50,151 bases of DNA, from positions 1 to 50,151 of the forward strand of contig CALRCE010000005.1 in the NCBI GenBank assembly GCA_943354505.1. Direction: 5' to 3'. Shown here piece by piece: positions 42,037 to 49,929 of the stretch. The stretch's first letter is position 1, and each line of letters begins with the position of its first letter. A program made the position numbers and the translations under genes. The DNA comes from Candidatus Peribacteria bacterium. Lineage in GTDB: Bacteria; Patescibacteriota; Gracilibacteria; UBA1369; 2-02-FULL-48-14. Under the pieces are notes generated by a model. It saw only the letters and a program-made list of their open reading frames with translations, was not told the DNA's origin and ran no database searches.

Positions 42037-42966
42037 GTCCACGCCTTCTTTATCTTCCTTCGTGAGGTCCAAGAATGTGAAGGTCCAAACTCCGGTGGCA
42101 AAGACGTGAAAGGTCGCCAAAAAATAAGAAGCAAAATACAGTGCCACCAAGGCAATCAATCCTCCAATCACGGCCAAAATCGTGGAAGTGGTGAGACTGG
42201 TAAAAATGAAAAACGGTCCTAAAATAAGGAGGGGAACCAGCAGAGCCACCACCACGTTGAGTCCCAAGCGCACCACAATGATGCTCATGAGGAGAAGCAT
42301 AAACAGGGTGTGATGCCACTGTCGAACCACCAGGCCGCTGCTTTTGAGCATGCTCGCCACCACGCCTTCTTTATCGATCACAATGTAATATTCCGCATAA
42401 GTGAAGAGCAGCGTCACGATCAGTCCAATCAAAATCGCTAAGAGGAAAAACCATCCCACAAAGGCAAAAATGCCTGGGCCTGCATTGCGAAAGACGAAGG
42501 CCGCTTCCCCCGCAAGCCCCACCACACTGAAGGTACGAACCGCCAAATGGTACTCAAACAACTGAAGAAAACGAGTGAAACCATAAGTGATGCCTTGAGC
42601 GACGTTGAGTTCGTGTCCCGCTCGTTTGTGAGCCAGAATTTGGATGAGCGCCCCTTGGGCAAACACAGGAACCATAAGATAAAAAATGCCAAACAAGGTG
42701 AGGATCACCAAGGCCAATACGGTGAGGCTCGTTTGGTGCGCGAGGCCATTCTTAAGCAAATTGAACAGAAAAATCAGAGCGTGTTTCTCCTCTGGAATGT
42801 CGGGATGGATGTAAGGTGAAGTCCAAAAAGCCGCGAACTGATAACTGAAATAACCGACGCTAAAAAGAGCCCCCAAAAGCGCGGGAGCAAAGCCATAAAT
42901 CCAGATCAGTTTTTTGTTTTCTTGGGTCAGTGCCCAAGCTTCTGTGATGATGGCGCGGTACTTCAT
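42004..42966 (-). CDS. Polytopic membrane protein, unknown
   Basis: 320 residues with about seven hydrophobic helices (e.g. IWIYGFAPALLGALFSVGY, LTVLALVILTLFGIFYLMV, LLMSIIVVRLGLNVVVALLV). The layout resembles the membrane domain found in glycerophosphodiester phosphodiesterase-type or DUF975-like proteins, but I cannot assign it. The histidine- and glutamate-rich end (DLHEAAVHHEE) might bind metal. It is divergent from corA, which is only weakly suggestive of ion handling. Confidence 0.65.
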   Translation of the reverse strand: MKYRAIITEAWALTQENKKLIWIYGFAPALLGALFSVGYFSYQFAAFWTSPYIHPDIPEEKHALIFLFNLLKNGLAHQTSLTVLALVILTLFGIFYLMVPVFAQGALIQILAHKRAGHELNVAQGITYGFTRFLQLFEYHLAVRTFSVVGLAGEAAFVFRNAGPGIFAFVGWFFLLAILIGLIVTLLFTYAEYYIVIDKEGVVASMLKSSGLVVRQWHHTLFMLLLMSIIVVRLGLNVVVALLVPLLILGPFFIFTSLTTSTILAVIGGLIALVALYFASYFLATFHVFATGVWTFTFLDLTKEDKEGVDLHEAAVHHEE

Positions 42967-42972
42967 AGGGGC

Positions 42973-43015
42973 ACTTTACCAGTGCGATTGCCTGCAATCA
43001 AACTCAGCGTATAAT
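42973..43015. promoter_or_regulatory. Divergent leaderless-type -10 boxes (membrane protein and corA)
   Basis: Minus strand TAAAGT (42973-42978), six bases, ATG. Plus strand consensus TATAAT (43010-43015), six bases (CCAGGC), ATG of corA at 43022. This pair gives the clearest view of the rule in the window. Confidence 0.65.
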
Positions 43016-43021
43016 CCAGGC

Positions 43022-43948
43022 ATGCCAGATGTGAATATCCGCCAAATTCAGCACAGTTCCTTAACCTGGATCGATGTCCAAAACCCGGATATCCAAACCT
43101 TGCAAAAACTGCAAGTCAAACATGGGTTCCATGAACTGGATGTAGAAGACTGCTTGTCCGACAACCAGCGCTCCAAAGTGGATGAGTACGACGATTATCT
43201 CTTCCTCATTTTGCATCTTCCTTATTTAGACAAACGCAAGGACTCCGTGCGCGTTGGGGAAGTGGACATCTTCATCAAAAACAACGTACTCATCACCATC
43301 CATTGGGGGGATGTGAGGCCTGTGGAAGACCTTTTTGAAGAGTGTGAACGCAAGGAAGTGAGCCGAAAAAAACACATGGAACTTTCCACGGGGTATTTGC
43401 TGTACGAGCTCTTGGATCAACTGTTCAGCAGTGTTTTCCCACTGCTCGATTTCATTGGAAACAACGTGGCCCGCCTAGAAAGAGATGCCTTTTCCGATTC
43501 CATGGAACGAGACATGCTGCGCGATATTCTTTTCGTTAAGAAGAACATCATCACCTCGAGGCGCGTCGTTTTGCCACTCCGCACCGTAGTGGCACAAATC
43601 GAACACAAGAATAAAAAATTCCTTCCAGACACCTTGGACGTCTACTTTGACGACATTTTAGACAAGGTGGAAAAAATTTGGAGCAACTTAGAAAACTTCC
43701 AAGAATTGATAGGTTCCTTGCAAGACACCAACGAGTCCATCATTGCCCACACTTCGAACAACGTGGTCAAAACACTCACTGTTTTTTCTGTGGTGATGTT
43801 GCCATTGAACCTTCTCGCCAGCATGTACGGCATGAATGTGGACCTGCCTTTTGCCAACCACGATCATATGTTTTTGTTTTTGGGCGTGGGCATGTTCTTG
43901 GTCCTGGCGGCCTTACTGACAATATTTAAGATGAAGCGGTGGATTTAG
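43022..43948 (+). CDS. corA: CorA-family magnesium/cobalt transporter
   Basis: 308 residues from the ATG at 43022; an earlier in-frame ATG lies inside the divergent gene and upstream of the TATAAT box. A cytoplasmic N-domain with the helical stalk (residues about 1-245) leads to two C-terminal helices. The selectivity motif YGMNVDLPF follows the first helix (MLPLNLLASM). It forms pentameric Mg2+ or Co2+ channels. The C-terminus FKMKRWI is basic and inside, as usual. Confidence 0.95.
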   Translation: MPDVNIRQIQHSSLTWIDVQNPDIQTLQKLQVKHGFHELDVEDCLSDNQRSKVDEYDDYLFLILHLPYLDKRKDSVRVGEVDIFIKNNVLITIHWGDVRPVEDLFEECERKEVSRKKHMELSTGYLLYELLDQLFSSVFPLLDFIGNNVARLERDAFSDSMERDMLRDILFVKKNIITSRRVVLPLRTVVAQIEHKNKKFLPDTLDVYFDDILDKVEKIWSNLENFQELIGSLQDTNESIIAHTSNNVVKTLTVFSVVMLPLNLLASMYGMNVDLPFANHDHMFLFLGVGMFLVLAALLTIFKMKRWI

Positions 43949-43950
43949 GC

Positions 43951-43979
43951 TTGCCTTATAAAGAGCGATACCGTAAAAT
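43951..43979 (+). promoter_or_regulatory. Sigma70-like promoter of rpsO
   Basis: TTGCCT, 17 bases, TAAAAT, then 27 bases to the ATG. Unlike most genes here, rpsO would have a short leader, in keeping with its known feedback control in other bacteria. Confidence 0.55.
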
Positions 43980-44006
43980 GCCTCCGCTTAACTCACGTTT
44001 AATCCC

Positions 44007-44270
44007 ATGAAACACGACGAGAAGAAAAAAGTATTCAAGAAATTTGGAAAGCATGAAAAGGATACAGGTTCCGCACAAGTCCAAGTGGCTCTGCTGACCG
44101 TTCGTATCAACATGCTCACCGAGCACTTGAAGACACACAAAAACGACACGCACTCCCGACAAGGTTTGCTCAAGATGGTCGGTAAACGCCGCCGTCACCT
44201 GACCTACCTCGCAGGCAAGAACAAAGAACAGTACGAGAAAGTCATCGGAGAACTAGAACTTCGTAAGTAA
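44007..44270 (+). CDS. rpsO: 30S ribosomal protein S15
   Basis: 87 residues; binds 16S rRNA central domain early in 30S assembly. DTGSAQVQVALLTVRINMLTEHL, HSRQGLLKMVGKRRRHLTYL and the end of the family are all present; residues contacting rRNA (H/D/S in the three-way junction site) are intact. The gene order rpsO-pnp is the widespread bacterial arrangement. A terminator follows at once. Confidence 0.97.
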   Translation: MKHDEKKKVFKKFGKHEKDTGSAQVQVALLTVRINMLTEHLKTHKNDTHSRQGLLKMVGKRRRHLTYLAGKNKEQYEKVIGELELRK

Positions 44271-44275
44271 TTGAG

Positions 44276-44302
44276 CAAGGGCCTTTGGGCCCTTGTCTTT
44301 TT
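44276..44302 (+). terminator. Rho-independent terminator of rpsO
   Basis: CAAGGGCC-TTTG-GGCCCTTG followed by TCTTTTT. Confidence 0.85.
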
Positions 44303-44306
44303 ATCC

Positions 44307-44452
44307 CTCGCGAAAGCGAGTCCAGCCCCAGTCCTTCGGGACGAGATCACAAGACATCTCCACCTAACGGTCGACACGCACGCCAGTGCTAGTAGAGGAG
44401 AGACATCTTGAAACCTCCTCCTGAGTGACTAAGGGCCGCGTCTCAAAGACGC
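44307..44452 (+). ncRNA. Structured pnp leader / candidate small RNA
   Basis: The rpsO-pnp gap holds five successive hairpins: CTCGC-GAAA-GCGAG (44307), GTCC-TTCG-GGAC (44331), GAGAT-8-ATCTC (44343), GAGGAG-14-CTCCTC (44395) and GCGTC-TCAAA-GACGC (44438). Two have the exceptionally stable GNRA and UUCG loops. The octamer AGACATCT occurs twice (44352, 44401). There is no T-run after the last hairpin, so it probably belongs to the pnp mRNA, whose leader in other bacteria is the site of PNPase autocontrol. Confidence 0.5.
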
Positions 44453-44479
44453 ATTCCACCCTTTAATCACTTTATTCAC

Positions 44480-46750
44480 ATGAATAAGAAAACCGTAAAA
44501 GCGGACCTTGCTGGCCGCACCCTCAGTTTAGACACTGGCAAATTTGCGCTCCAAGCCGACGGAGCCGTCACCATTCAATATGGTGAAAGCATCGTGCTTT
44601 GCAGCGCGATGATGTCGGAGAAAGGCAAGGAAGGAGCCGATTTCTTCCCGATGACCATCGACTACCAAGAGCGTTTCTTCGCAGCAGGTAAAATCAAAGG
44701 ATCCCGTTTTATGAAGCGCGATGGACGCGCCACCGACGAAGCCGTTTTGAAGGCTCGTCAAATCGACCGTCCCATTCGTCCCATGTTCCCCAAAGGAATC
44801 ACCAATGAAGTTCAAGGAATCGCCATGGTGCTTTCCGCCGACCTTGAAAACGAATGTGGAGTTTTGGCTCTCACTGGGATGTCCGCTGCCATGATGGTGG
44901 CTGGCTTGCCTTTTGCAGGACCTCTCGCCGGAGTTCGCATCGGAATGAAAGACGGACAATTCATCGTCTTCCCAACCATTGAACAAACGACTGCCGGAGA
45001 CCTCGACCTCGTCGTCGCTGGAACCATGGACGCCATCACGATGGTGGAAGCCGGGGCCAACGAAGTGACCGAAGAGAAGATGCTCGAAGCCCTCGAACTC
45101 GCTCACAGCGTGATCAAGCAAATCTGCCAATTGCAACTCGACCTCGTGGCTCAAGTCAGCCCTGTGGCGCGCACCTACGACTACGCCAAGCCTTCCGATG
45201 AAATCCTCGCCCTCGTGGGGGGAGTGGTTTCTGCTGCCGAACTCGACACGGTTCGTGGAGTGGGAAAAGCAGCCATCAAAAACGCCGTGCATGCTTTGCA
45301 AGACAAAGTCGTGACTCACTTTGCCGCTGAAATCGAAGCGGAAACCCAAAGCGCTGGCGCTCTAAAAGAAGCTTTGCAAAAACTCGTCGACGAAAACCTT
45401 CGCAAAAATATTTTGGAAAAAGATTTCCGCATCGACGGACGCACCCTCGACGAAGTTCGCCCCATTTCTTGTGAGGTAGGAATCATTCCTCGAACCCACG
45501 GATCCGGACTCTTCATGCGTGGAGAAACTCAAGTGCTCACCCTGACCACCCTCGGTGCTCCGGGCGACGCTCAGATCCTCGACAGCATGGAAATGGATAT
45601 CGAAAAACGTTACATCCACTACTACGACTTCCCACCGTTCTCCACCGGAGATTTGAAACCTCAACGCGGACCTTCTCGCCGAGAAATCGGACACGGAGCT
45701 CTTGCTGAACGCGCGCTCAAGCCCATGATCCCTGCCAAAGAAGATTTCCCATACACCATCATGGTCGTATCTGAAACCCTCACGTGTAACGGATCCAGCT
45801 CCATGGGATCCGTCTGTGGATCGACCTTGTCCTTGATGGACGCCGGAGTGCCGATCAAAAAGCCGGTTTCTGCAGTGGCCATGGGACTCGTGTGCAGCAA
45901 AGAATTCAAAGAAACAGGAACGGGAACTTACAAGATTTTAACCGACATCCAATCCTTCGAAGACTTCGCAGGAGACATGGACTTCAAAGTCGCTGGAACC
46001 AACGATGGTATCACGGCACTTCAGATGGACATCAAAGTGAAAGGAATCACCACCGCCATGATGAAGGAAGCGATGGCCAAAGGGAAAGTGGCTCGCGACT
46101 CCATCATGAAAGACATGCTCTCTGTGATCGCTGCGCCTCGCACCGAACTCAGCAAATACGCTCCCATCATCACCAAGATTCAAATCAATCCCGATTACAT
46201 CCGTGATGTCATTGGTAAAGGAGGAGAAACCATCCAAAAAATCACCGCAGAATGTGGAGTTGAAATGGACATCGAACAAACCGGTCTCGTCATCATCACC
46301 GCTCCCAACAAGGAAGCGTCTGATAAGGCGGAACAATGGGTTCGCTCCATCGTTTACGAACCCACGGTTGGAGAAGAATTCGACGGAACCGTCGTATCCA
46401 TCATGGACTTCGGCGCCTTCGTGGAATTCGTTCCAGGAAAAGACGGTCTCGTGCACATCAGCATGCTCCGTCCTTGGAGAGTGGACAAAGTCGGCGACGT
46501 TGTTAAACTCGGCGACAAAGTGAAGGTCAAACTCATCAAGATCGACGACCAAGGTCGTTACAACCTCTCGATGAAGGAATTCTACAAGGATGAAGCGCCT
46601 AAACCCGCTGCACCTGCACCCATGTCAGCTCCAGCGCCTCGCCCTGCCCCAATGGCACAAGCGCCCATGCCTCAGGCTCCTGCCGCACCCGCGGCCCCTC
46701 AAGCTCCTGCTCCAGGTCAACTCGACACGAGCATCGACGGAGGATTCTAA
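44480..46750 (+). CDS. pnp: Polyribonucleotide nucleotidyltransferase (PNPase)
   Basis: 756 residues. Phosphorolytic 3'-5' exoribonuclease. Two RNase PH domains (about 1-215 and 315-540), the second with FMRGETQVLTLTTLG and the phosphate-site block SSSMGSVCG, are joined by a helical domain. KH (IGKGGETIQKI, about 570-630) and S1 (GTVVSIMDFGAFVEF, about 635-705) domains follow. An added Pro/Ala/Met-rich tail of about 50 residues is longer than usual and probably disordered; it may bind RNase partners. A structured leader precedes the gene. Confidence 0.97.
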   Translation: MNKKTVKADLAGRTLSLDTGKFALQADGAVTIQYGESIVLCSAMMSEKGKEGADFFPMTIDYQERFFAAGKIKGSRFMKRDGRATDEAVLKARQIDRPIRPMFPKGITNEVQGIAMVLSADLENECGVLALTGMSAAMMVAGLPFAGPLAGVRIGMKDGQFIVFPTIEQTTAGDLDLVVAGTMDAITMVEAGANEVTEEKMLEALELAHSVIKQICQLQLDLVAQVSPVARTYDYAKPSDEILALVGGVVSAAELDTVRGVGKAAIKNAVHALQDKVVTHFAAEIEAETQSAGALKEALQKLVDENLRKNILEKDFRIDGRTLDEVRPISCEVGIIPRTHGSGLFMRGETQVLTLTTLGAPGDAQILDSMEMDIEKRYIHYYDFPPFSTGDLKPQRGPSRREIGHGALAERALKPMIPAKEDFPYTIMVVSETLTCNGSSSMGSVCGSTLSLMDAGVPIKKPVSAVAMGLVCSKEFKETGTGTYKILTDIQSFEDFAGDMDFKVAGTNDGITALQMDIKVKGITTAMMKEAMAKGKVARDSIMKDMLSVIAAPRTELSKYAPIITKIQINPDYIRDVIGKGGETIQKITAECGVEMDIEQTGLVIITAPNKEASDKAEQWVRSIVYEPTVGEEFDGTVVSIMDFGAFVEFVPGKDGLVHISMLRPWRVDKVGDVVKLGDKVKVKLIKIDDQGRYNLSMKEFYKDEAPKPAAPAPMSAPAPRPAPMAQAPMPQAPAAPAAPQAPAPGQLDTSIDGGF

Positions 46751-46752
46751 CA

Positions 46753-46767
46753 CTGCACGAAGTGCAG
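46753..46767. repeat. GAA-triloop palindrome just after pnp
   Basis: CTGCAC-GAA-GTGCAG, two bases after the pnp stop. It may aid mRNA stability as well as belonging to the triloop palindrome set. Confidence 0.5.
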
Positions 46768-46788
46768 CTACTATCAAAGCCATCAAAC

Positions 46789-46818
46789 AAAAAGAGCGAC
46801 CCGCGGGTCGCTCTTTTT
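46789..46818. terminator. Bidirectional terminator between pnp and the MFS gene
   Basis: A 30-base perfect palindrome with arms AAAAAGAGCGACCCG and CGGGTCGCTCTTTTT. Each strand ends in a T-run, so it stops both convergent transcripts. Confidence 0.88.
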
Positions 46819-46826
46819 TAAACCGC

Positions 46827-47969
46827 CTACTTTCCTGCATTCAAAAAGAAATGGAACGGCAAATAAAGCAGCATGAGCCCACCAAAAAAAGCGAAACCCA
46901 TTTGGATGCCGAAACTCTGCCAAACGTAGGCAAAAACAAAGCCACTGACGATGCCAAATTCTTTCACTAGGGATTGAATCGAAGCCAGAGTCGCTCGGTG
47001 ACTTTCGGGAGCATGATGTTGCACCACACTTTCTTGCAGGACCAAAAGTGTCGCCATCACACTCTCCAAAAAGAAAAGAGGGAAGAACCAAAGAGGAGAG
47101 GGAAAGAACCCGCTCAGCAACAAGGTCAGACCCAAAAAAGTGACACCCACTCCAATCGACGGTTCCACGCGTTTGCGCAAGCGATGTGCAAAGGAGCCGA
47201 CGACGGCACCCATCAAAGAAGCCGAACCCACAAAGAGTCCAAAATGAGCATTGCTCAGCCCGTACCATTGAAGGTACACGTTCCAATACTCATCGAGCAC
47301 AAACCAAGAGGACCAGACGATGAGACTGAAGAGAAGAGAAGAAAGAAGGAAGCGATTTTGCAGAGAAAATTTGAGCCCTATTTTTAGAAAAGCAAAAGGA
47401 TGCTCTTCCACTTTCAAGGTTTTTGGGAGTTGAGGCAAAAGCAGCGACACCAAAGCCGCCAGAAATCCCGTTAAAGAAGAGAGGACGATCAAGAGTTGGG
47501 TCGAATACTCGCTCAGTATTCCGCCGACAATCCATCCCAATCCGGTTCCCACGAAATACATGGCCTTCAGTCGGCCCCAGCGTTTTTCAAACTGCTCGGC
47601 TTCGCCATTTTGACTCAGATGATCGTAAAGATAAGCCTGCAAAGTGCCGCTCGAAAAAGAAAGGGAAAGGCCACGCAAAATCAGTCCCAACAGAAACCCC
47701 CAGAAGGAAGGGAAAATCAGCCACAAAAGGTAACCGAATCCCAATAAAATCCCCGAGCTCGTGAGCATTTTCTTGCGATCCCAGTAGTCAGCCAAAACTC
47801 CGGTGGGAATTTCAAAAAGGAGTGTGCTGAGGCCCCACACCGCATTGAGGATAGAGACCTGAAAAATACTCAAACCACTGTCCAAAAAGAACAGTTTTTC
47901 GATCGCATAGATCGTGATGAACTCGAGTAAAAATTGATAAGCAGATAAAAGAATTAAAGTTCGTTTCAT
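46827..47969 (-). CDS. Major facilitator superfamily transporter
   Basis: 380 residues from the ATG at 47967-47969; four extra residues are possible upstream. About 11-12 hydrophobic helices. The motif-A-like loop ADYWDRKKML lies between helices 2 and 3, as in drug/efflux MFS proteins, and the central loop is short and basic. The substrate is unknown; sequence such as VLDEYWNVYLQWYGLSN is not diagnostic. It ends at the bidirectional terminator shared with pnp. Confidence 0.88.
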   Translation of the reverse strand: MKRTLILLSAYQFLLEFITIYAIEKLFFLDSGLSIFQVSILNAVWGLSTLLFEIPTGVLADYWDRKKMLTSSGILLGFGYLLWLIFPSFWGFLLGLILRGLSLSFSSGTLQAYLYDHLSQNGEAEQFEKRWGRLKAMYFVGTGLGWIVGGILSEYSTQLLIVLSSLTGFLAALVSLLLPQLPKTLKVEEHPFAFLKIGLKFSLQNRFLLSSLLFSLIVWSSWFVLDEYWNVYLQWYGLSNAHFGLFVGSASLMGAVVGSFAHRLRKRVEPSIGVGVTFLGLTLLLSGFFPSPLWFFPLFFLESVMATLLVLQESVVQHHAPESHRATLASIQSLVKEFGIVSGFVFAYVWQSFGIQMGFAFFGGLMLLYLPFHFFLNAGK

Positions 47970-48187
47970 AATAAAAAGCATTTAAAAAGAAGCAGGCTCA
48001 AAAAGCTCTGCGAGTGTTTTTAAACGCCTTTAACGAAAGAAGGAGCTCTGGATCAACATTTTTAGATCGGGAATTGCTTGATTGAAATTCATACAAGCGA
48101 GATTTTAGCCCAAAACGGACCTTCTGTCCATCTTTAGACACAAGCCCTCTTGCGTCTGCGCCCATTTTTGCTAAACTCACGCAAGCT
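47970..48187. other. Non-coding gap before tRNA-Gly(GCC)
   Basis: No supported gene. It holds a small hairpin GGAC-CTTCT-GTCC near 48117 and the tRNA promoter at 48150. Confidence 0.4.
48150..48177 (+). promoter_or_regulatory. Promoter of tRNA-Gly(GCC)
   Basis: TTGCGT, 16 bases, TAAACT, then 10 bases to the first base of the tRNA. Confidence 0.6.
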
Positions 48188-48262
48188 GCAGGTATCATAT
48201 AATGGTTATTATGCCGCCTTGCCAAGGCGGAAATACGGGTTCGATTCCCGTTACCTGCTCCA
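48188..48262 (+). tRNA. tRNA-Gly (anticodon GCC), CCA encoded; integration target
   Basis: Acceptor GCAGGTA/TACCTGC, anticodon stem CCGCC/GGCGG with loop TTGCCAA and anticodon GCC, T arm ACGGGTTCGATTCCCGT, discriminator U, CCA in the DNA. It reads GGC and GGU glycine codons. Its last six bases (GCTCCA) are also the first six bases of the recombinase-associated inverted repeat, and the recombinase stop codon lies in its acceptor stem. The tRNA itself is intact. Confidence 0.97.
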
Positions 48263-49723
48263 AACAGTAAATTGCGATTTTTCGCCCGCCGCGGCCCACG
48301 GAAAACCCAATTCCACGGCGGCTTTTTGGCCGATGATGTGGAAGTTCGAGCCAATTTTTTGCAAAAAGCTTCGCTTTTCTTCTAAATTTCTAGAATCAAC
48401 GTAGTTGATGGCTTGGTGAGCCGACAAAATCCATTCTTTGAAGAGTTCGAGCCAATGGAGTCCTCTTCCGCCGGATTCCTTTAAATTTTCTTTGATTTCA
48501 ATTTTTCGGTTCAAAAGTTTCTTTTTGGTTTCAGTGTATTCCTCATTGGTTATGGTTTGCTCAAGATAGGCATCAAGCAAGCGCATTTGCTTTTCCTCCA
48601 ACGCCTTGAGTTCCATTTTAACCTCACCGGCGGAAGAGGACGAAACGGTCGAAGCCTCTTTGTAATCGAGTTCCCATTGTTTCATGAATTTTTCTTTCCA
48701 GTCATCACTCAAAGCAACTTTTTGAAAAAGCTCATTGAGCTGTTTAACCAGTTCTCGCTCTTCAACATATTTCTGACTACAAACACGGTTCTTTTTGGTG
48801 CAGCGGTAATAGATGTACGTGCGGCCTGATTTTTTGATTTTCTTTTCAGCGGTGATTGCACGGCCGCACTCGCCACAACTAAAGATTCCGCAAAAGGCAA
48901 AACTCAACAATTGTTTTGCCTTTTGCGGCTTAGATCTCTGTTCTATTACCCGCTGCACCTTGTCAAAAAGTTGCTTTGAGATTATTGGCTCATGGCTTCC
49001 TTGATAGGCTTCGCCCTTTCTTGTGATGACACCATAATAGAATGGATTTTGCAACATGTGCTCAATTCTCGAGAGTACCAAAGCATCATTGGTACGTCGG
49101 CTCACCAAGCCCAAAGAAAGCGACAATTTTTGTAAATTTTCAAGTGTTGATTCTCCCGTGGCATACGCCTCAAATAGCGCGCGAACTGCTTTCCATCTTT
49201 CGGGATCTTTGACGATGGTGTGATGCCTCAATTCGTTCAAATACCCTACAGGAGCAAGTCCGGGCAGTTCGCCGCGCCTTAACTTTTGGCGTATGCCGCG
49301 TTTAATGTTTTCAGAAAGATTATCAATGTAATATTTACTTTGCCCAAAAGCGATATTGAGCATGAACTTTCCTTGCGGAGTGCTATCAAACCAAAAAGTG
49401 GGGAATTTTAGCGTTCCTATTTTTGCTTCATCTATCAGGTAAATGATTTTTCCTCCATCCACGCTGTTTCTCGCCAGCCTATCCGGATGCCACGCTAAAA
49501 TTCCCACGCTATCCGAATGACCGCCAAGTTCAATTTGTTCGATCATCTTGTTGAAAATCGGCCTTCCTGGCACTTTTGCCGTTTTGCTTTCAATAAATTC
49601 CTCAATGACTTCTAATTTCTCTTTAGCCGCATATTCTCGCAACTCTGTCAGTTGCCCCTCAATAGAGAGAACTTGGCGGTCGTCTTCATCCGTTGATTTT
49701 CTGGCATAGATAAAATATTTCAT
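48251..49723 (-). CDS. Large serine recombinase (resolvase/integrase)
   Basis: 490 residues. The resolvase domain has R8 and catalytic S10 (YARKSTDED) and the later arginines in WHPDRLARNSVDGG. A recombinase domain follows (about 160-260), then a zinc ribbon (CGIFSCGECGRA and CTKKNRVC, about 278-318), a coiled-coil-like helix (about 340-420) and the tail ending KIGSNFHIIGQ...WSR. The last 47 or so codons lie in the repeat at 48257-48393, and the TAA is in the tRNA-Gly acceptor stem. Large serine recombinases integrate phages and islands; no cargo gene is visible on this side. Confidence 0.93.
   Translation of the reverse strand: MKYFIYARKSTDEDDRQVLSIEGQLTELREYAAKEKLEVIEEFIESKTAKVPGRPIFNKMIEQIELGGHSDSVGILAWHPDRLARNSVDGGKIIYLIDEAKIGTLKFPTFWFDSTPQGKFMLNIAFGQSKYYIDNLSENIKRGIRQKLRRGELPGLAPVGYLNELRHHTIVKDPERWKAVRALFEAYATGESTLENLQKLSLSLGLVSRRTNDALVLSRIEHMLQNPFYYGVITRKGEAYQGSHEPIISKQLFDKVQRVIEQRSKPQKAKQLLSFAFCGIFSCGECGRAITAEKKIKKSGRTYIYYRCTKKNRVCSQKYVEERELVKQLNELFQKVALSDDWKEKFMKQWELDYKEASTVSSSSAGEVKMELKALEEKQMRLLDAYLEQTITNEEYTETKKKLLNRKIEIKENLKESGGRGLHWLELFKEWILSAHQAINYVDSRNLEEKRSFLQKIGSNFHIIGQKAAVELGFPWAAAGEKSQFTVWSR
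48257..48393 (-). repeat. Inverted repeat copy A (recombinase tail, tRNA side)
   Basis: 137 bases. The reverse complement of copy B (49791-49929) matches it over a 106-base core (48257-48362) with one mismatch, then differs at a hairpin (AAAAGC-TTC-GCTTTT here, TTTTGCC-TTC-GGCAAAA in B) and matches again over CTTCTAAATTTC. Confidence 0.9.
48364..48378. repeat. TTC-triloop palindrome inside copy A
   Basis: AAAAGC-TTC-GCTTTT, coding for part of KRSFLQ of the recombinase on the other strand. Copy B has a different palindrome of the same design at the same place. Confidence 0.6.
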
Positions 49724-49754
49724 AGGCTTAGTTGGTTATCGCTTTTGGGCAAAG

Positions 49755-49769
49755 CCGTGCTTCGCACGG
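49755..49769. repeat. TTC-triloop palindrome upstream of the recombinase
   Basis: CCGTGC-TTC-GCACGG, 32 bases before the recombinase ATG, between the gene and copy B. Confidence 0.55.
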
Positions 49770-49790
49770 AAAAATTGTTGCTTTCTTTGA

Positions 49791-49929
49791 CTGGAAATTT
49801 AGAAGTTTTGCCTTCGGCAAAAAGCAAAAAATTGGCTCGAACTTCCACATCATCGGCCAAAAAGCCGCCGTGGAATTGGGTTTCCCGTGGGCCGCGGCGG
49901 GCGAAAAATCGCAATTTACTGTTTGGAGC
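49791..49929 (+). repeat. Inverted repeat copy B
   Basis: 139 bases, head-to-head with copy A across 1.4 kb. The extra two bases lie in its hairpin (TTTTGCC-TTC-GGCAAAA, 49806-49822), which shifts the frame relative to copy A outside the core. Confidence 0.9.

Noticed and set aside
47998-48354. A 118-residue minus-strand frame containing NGNRTRISALARRHNN
   Set aside because: It is the antisense of tRNA-Gly(GCC) plus an alternative frame of the recombinase tail.
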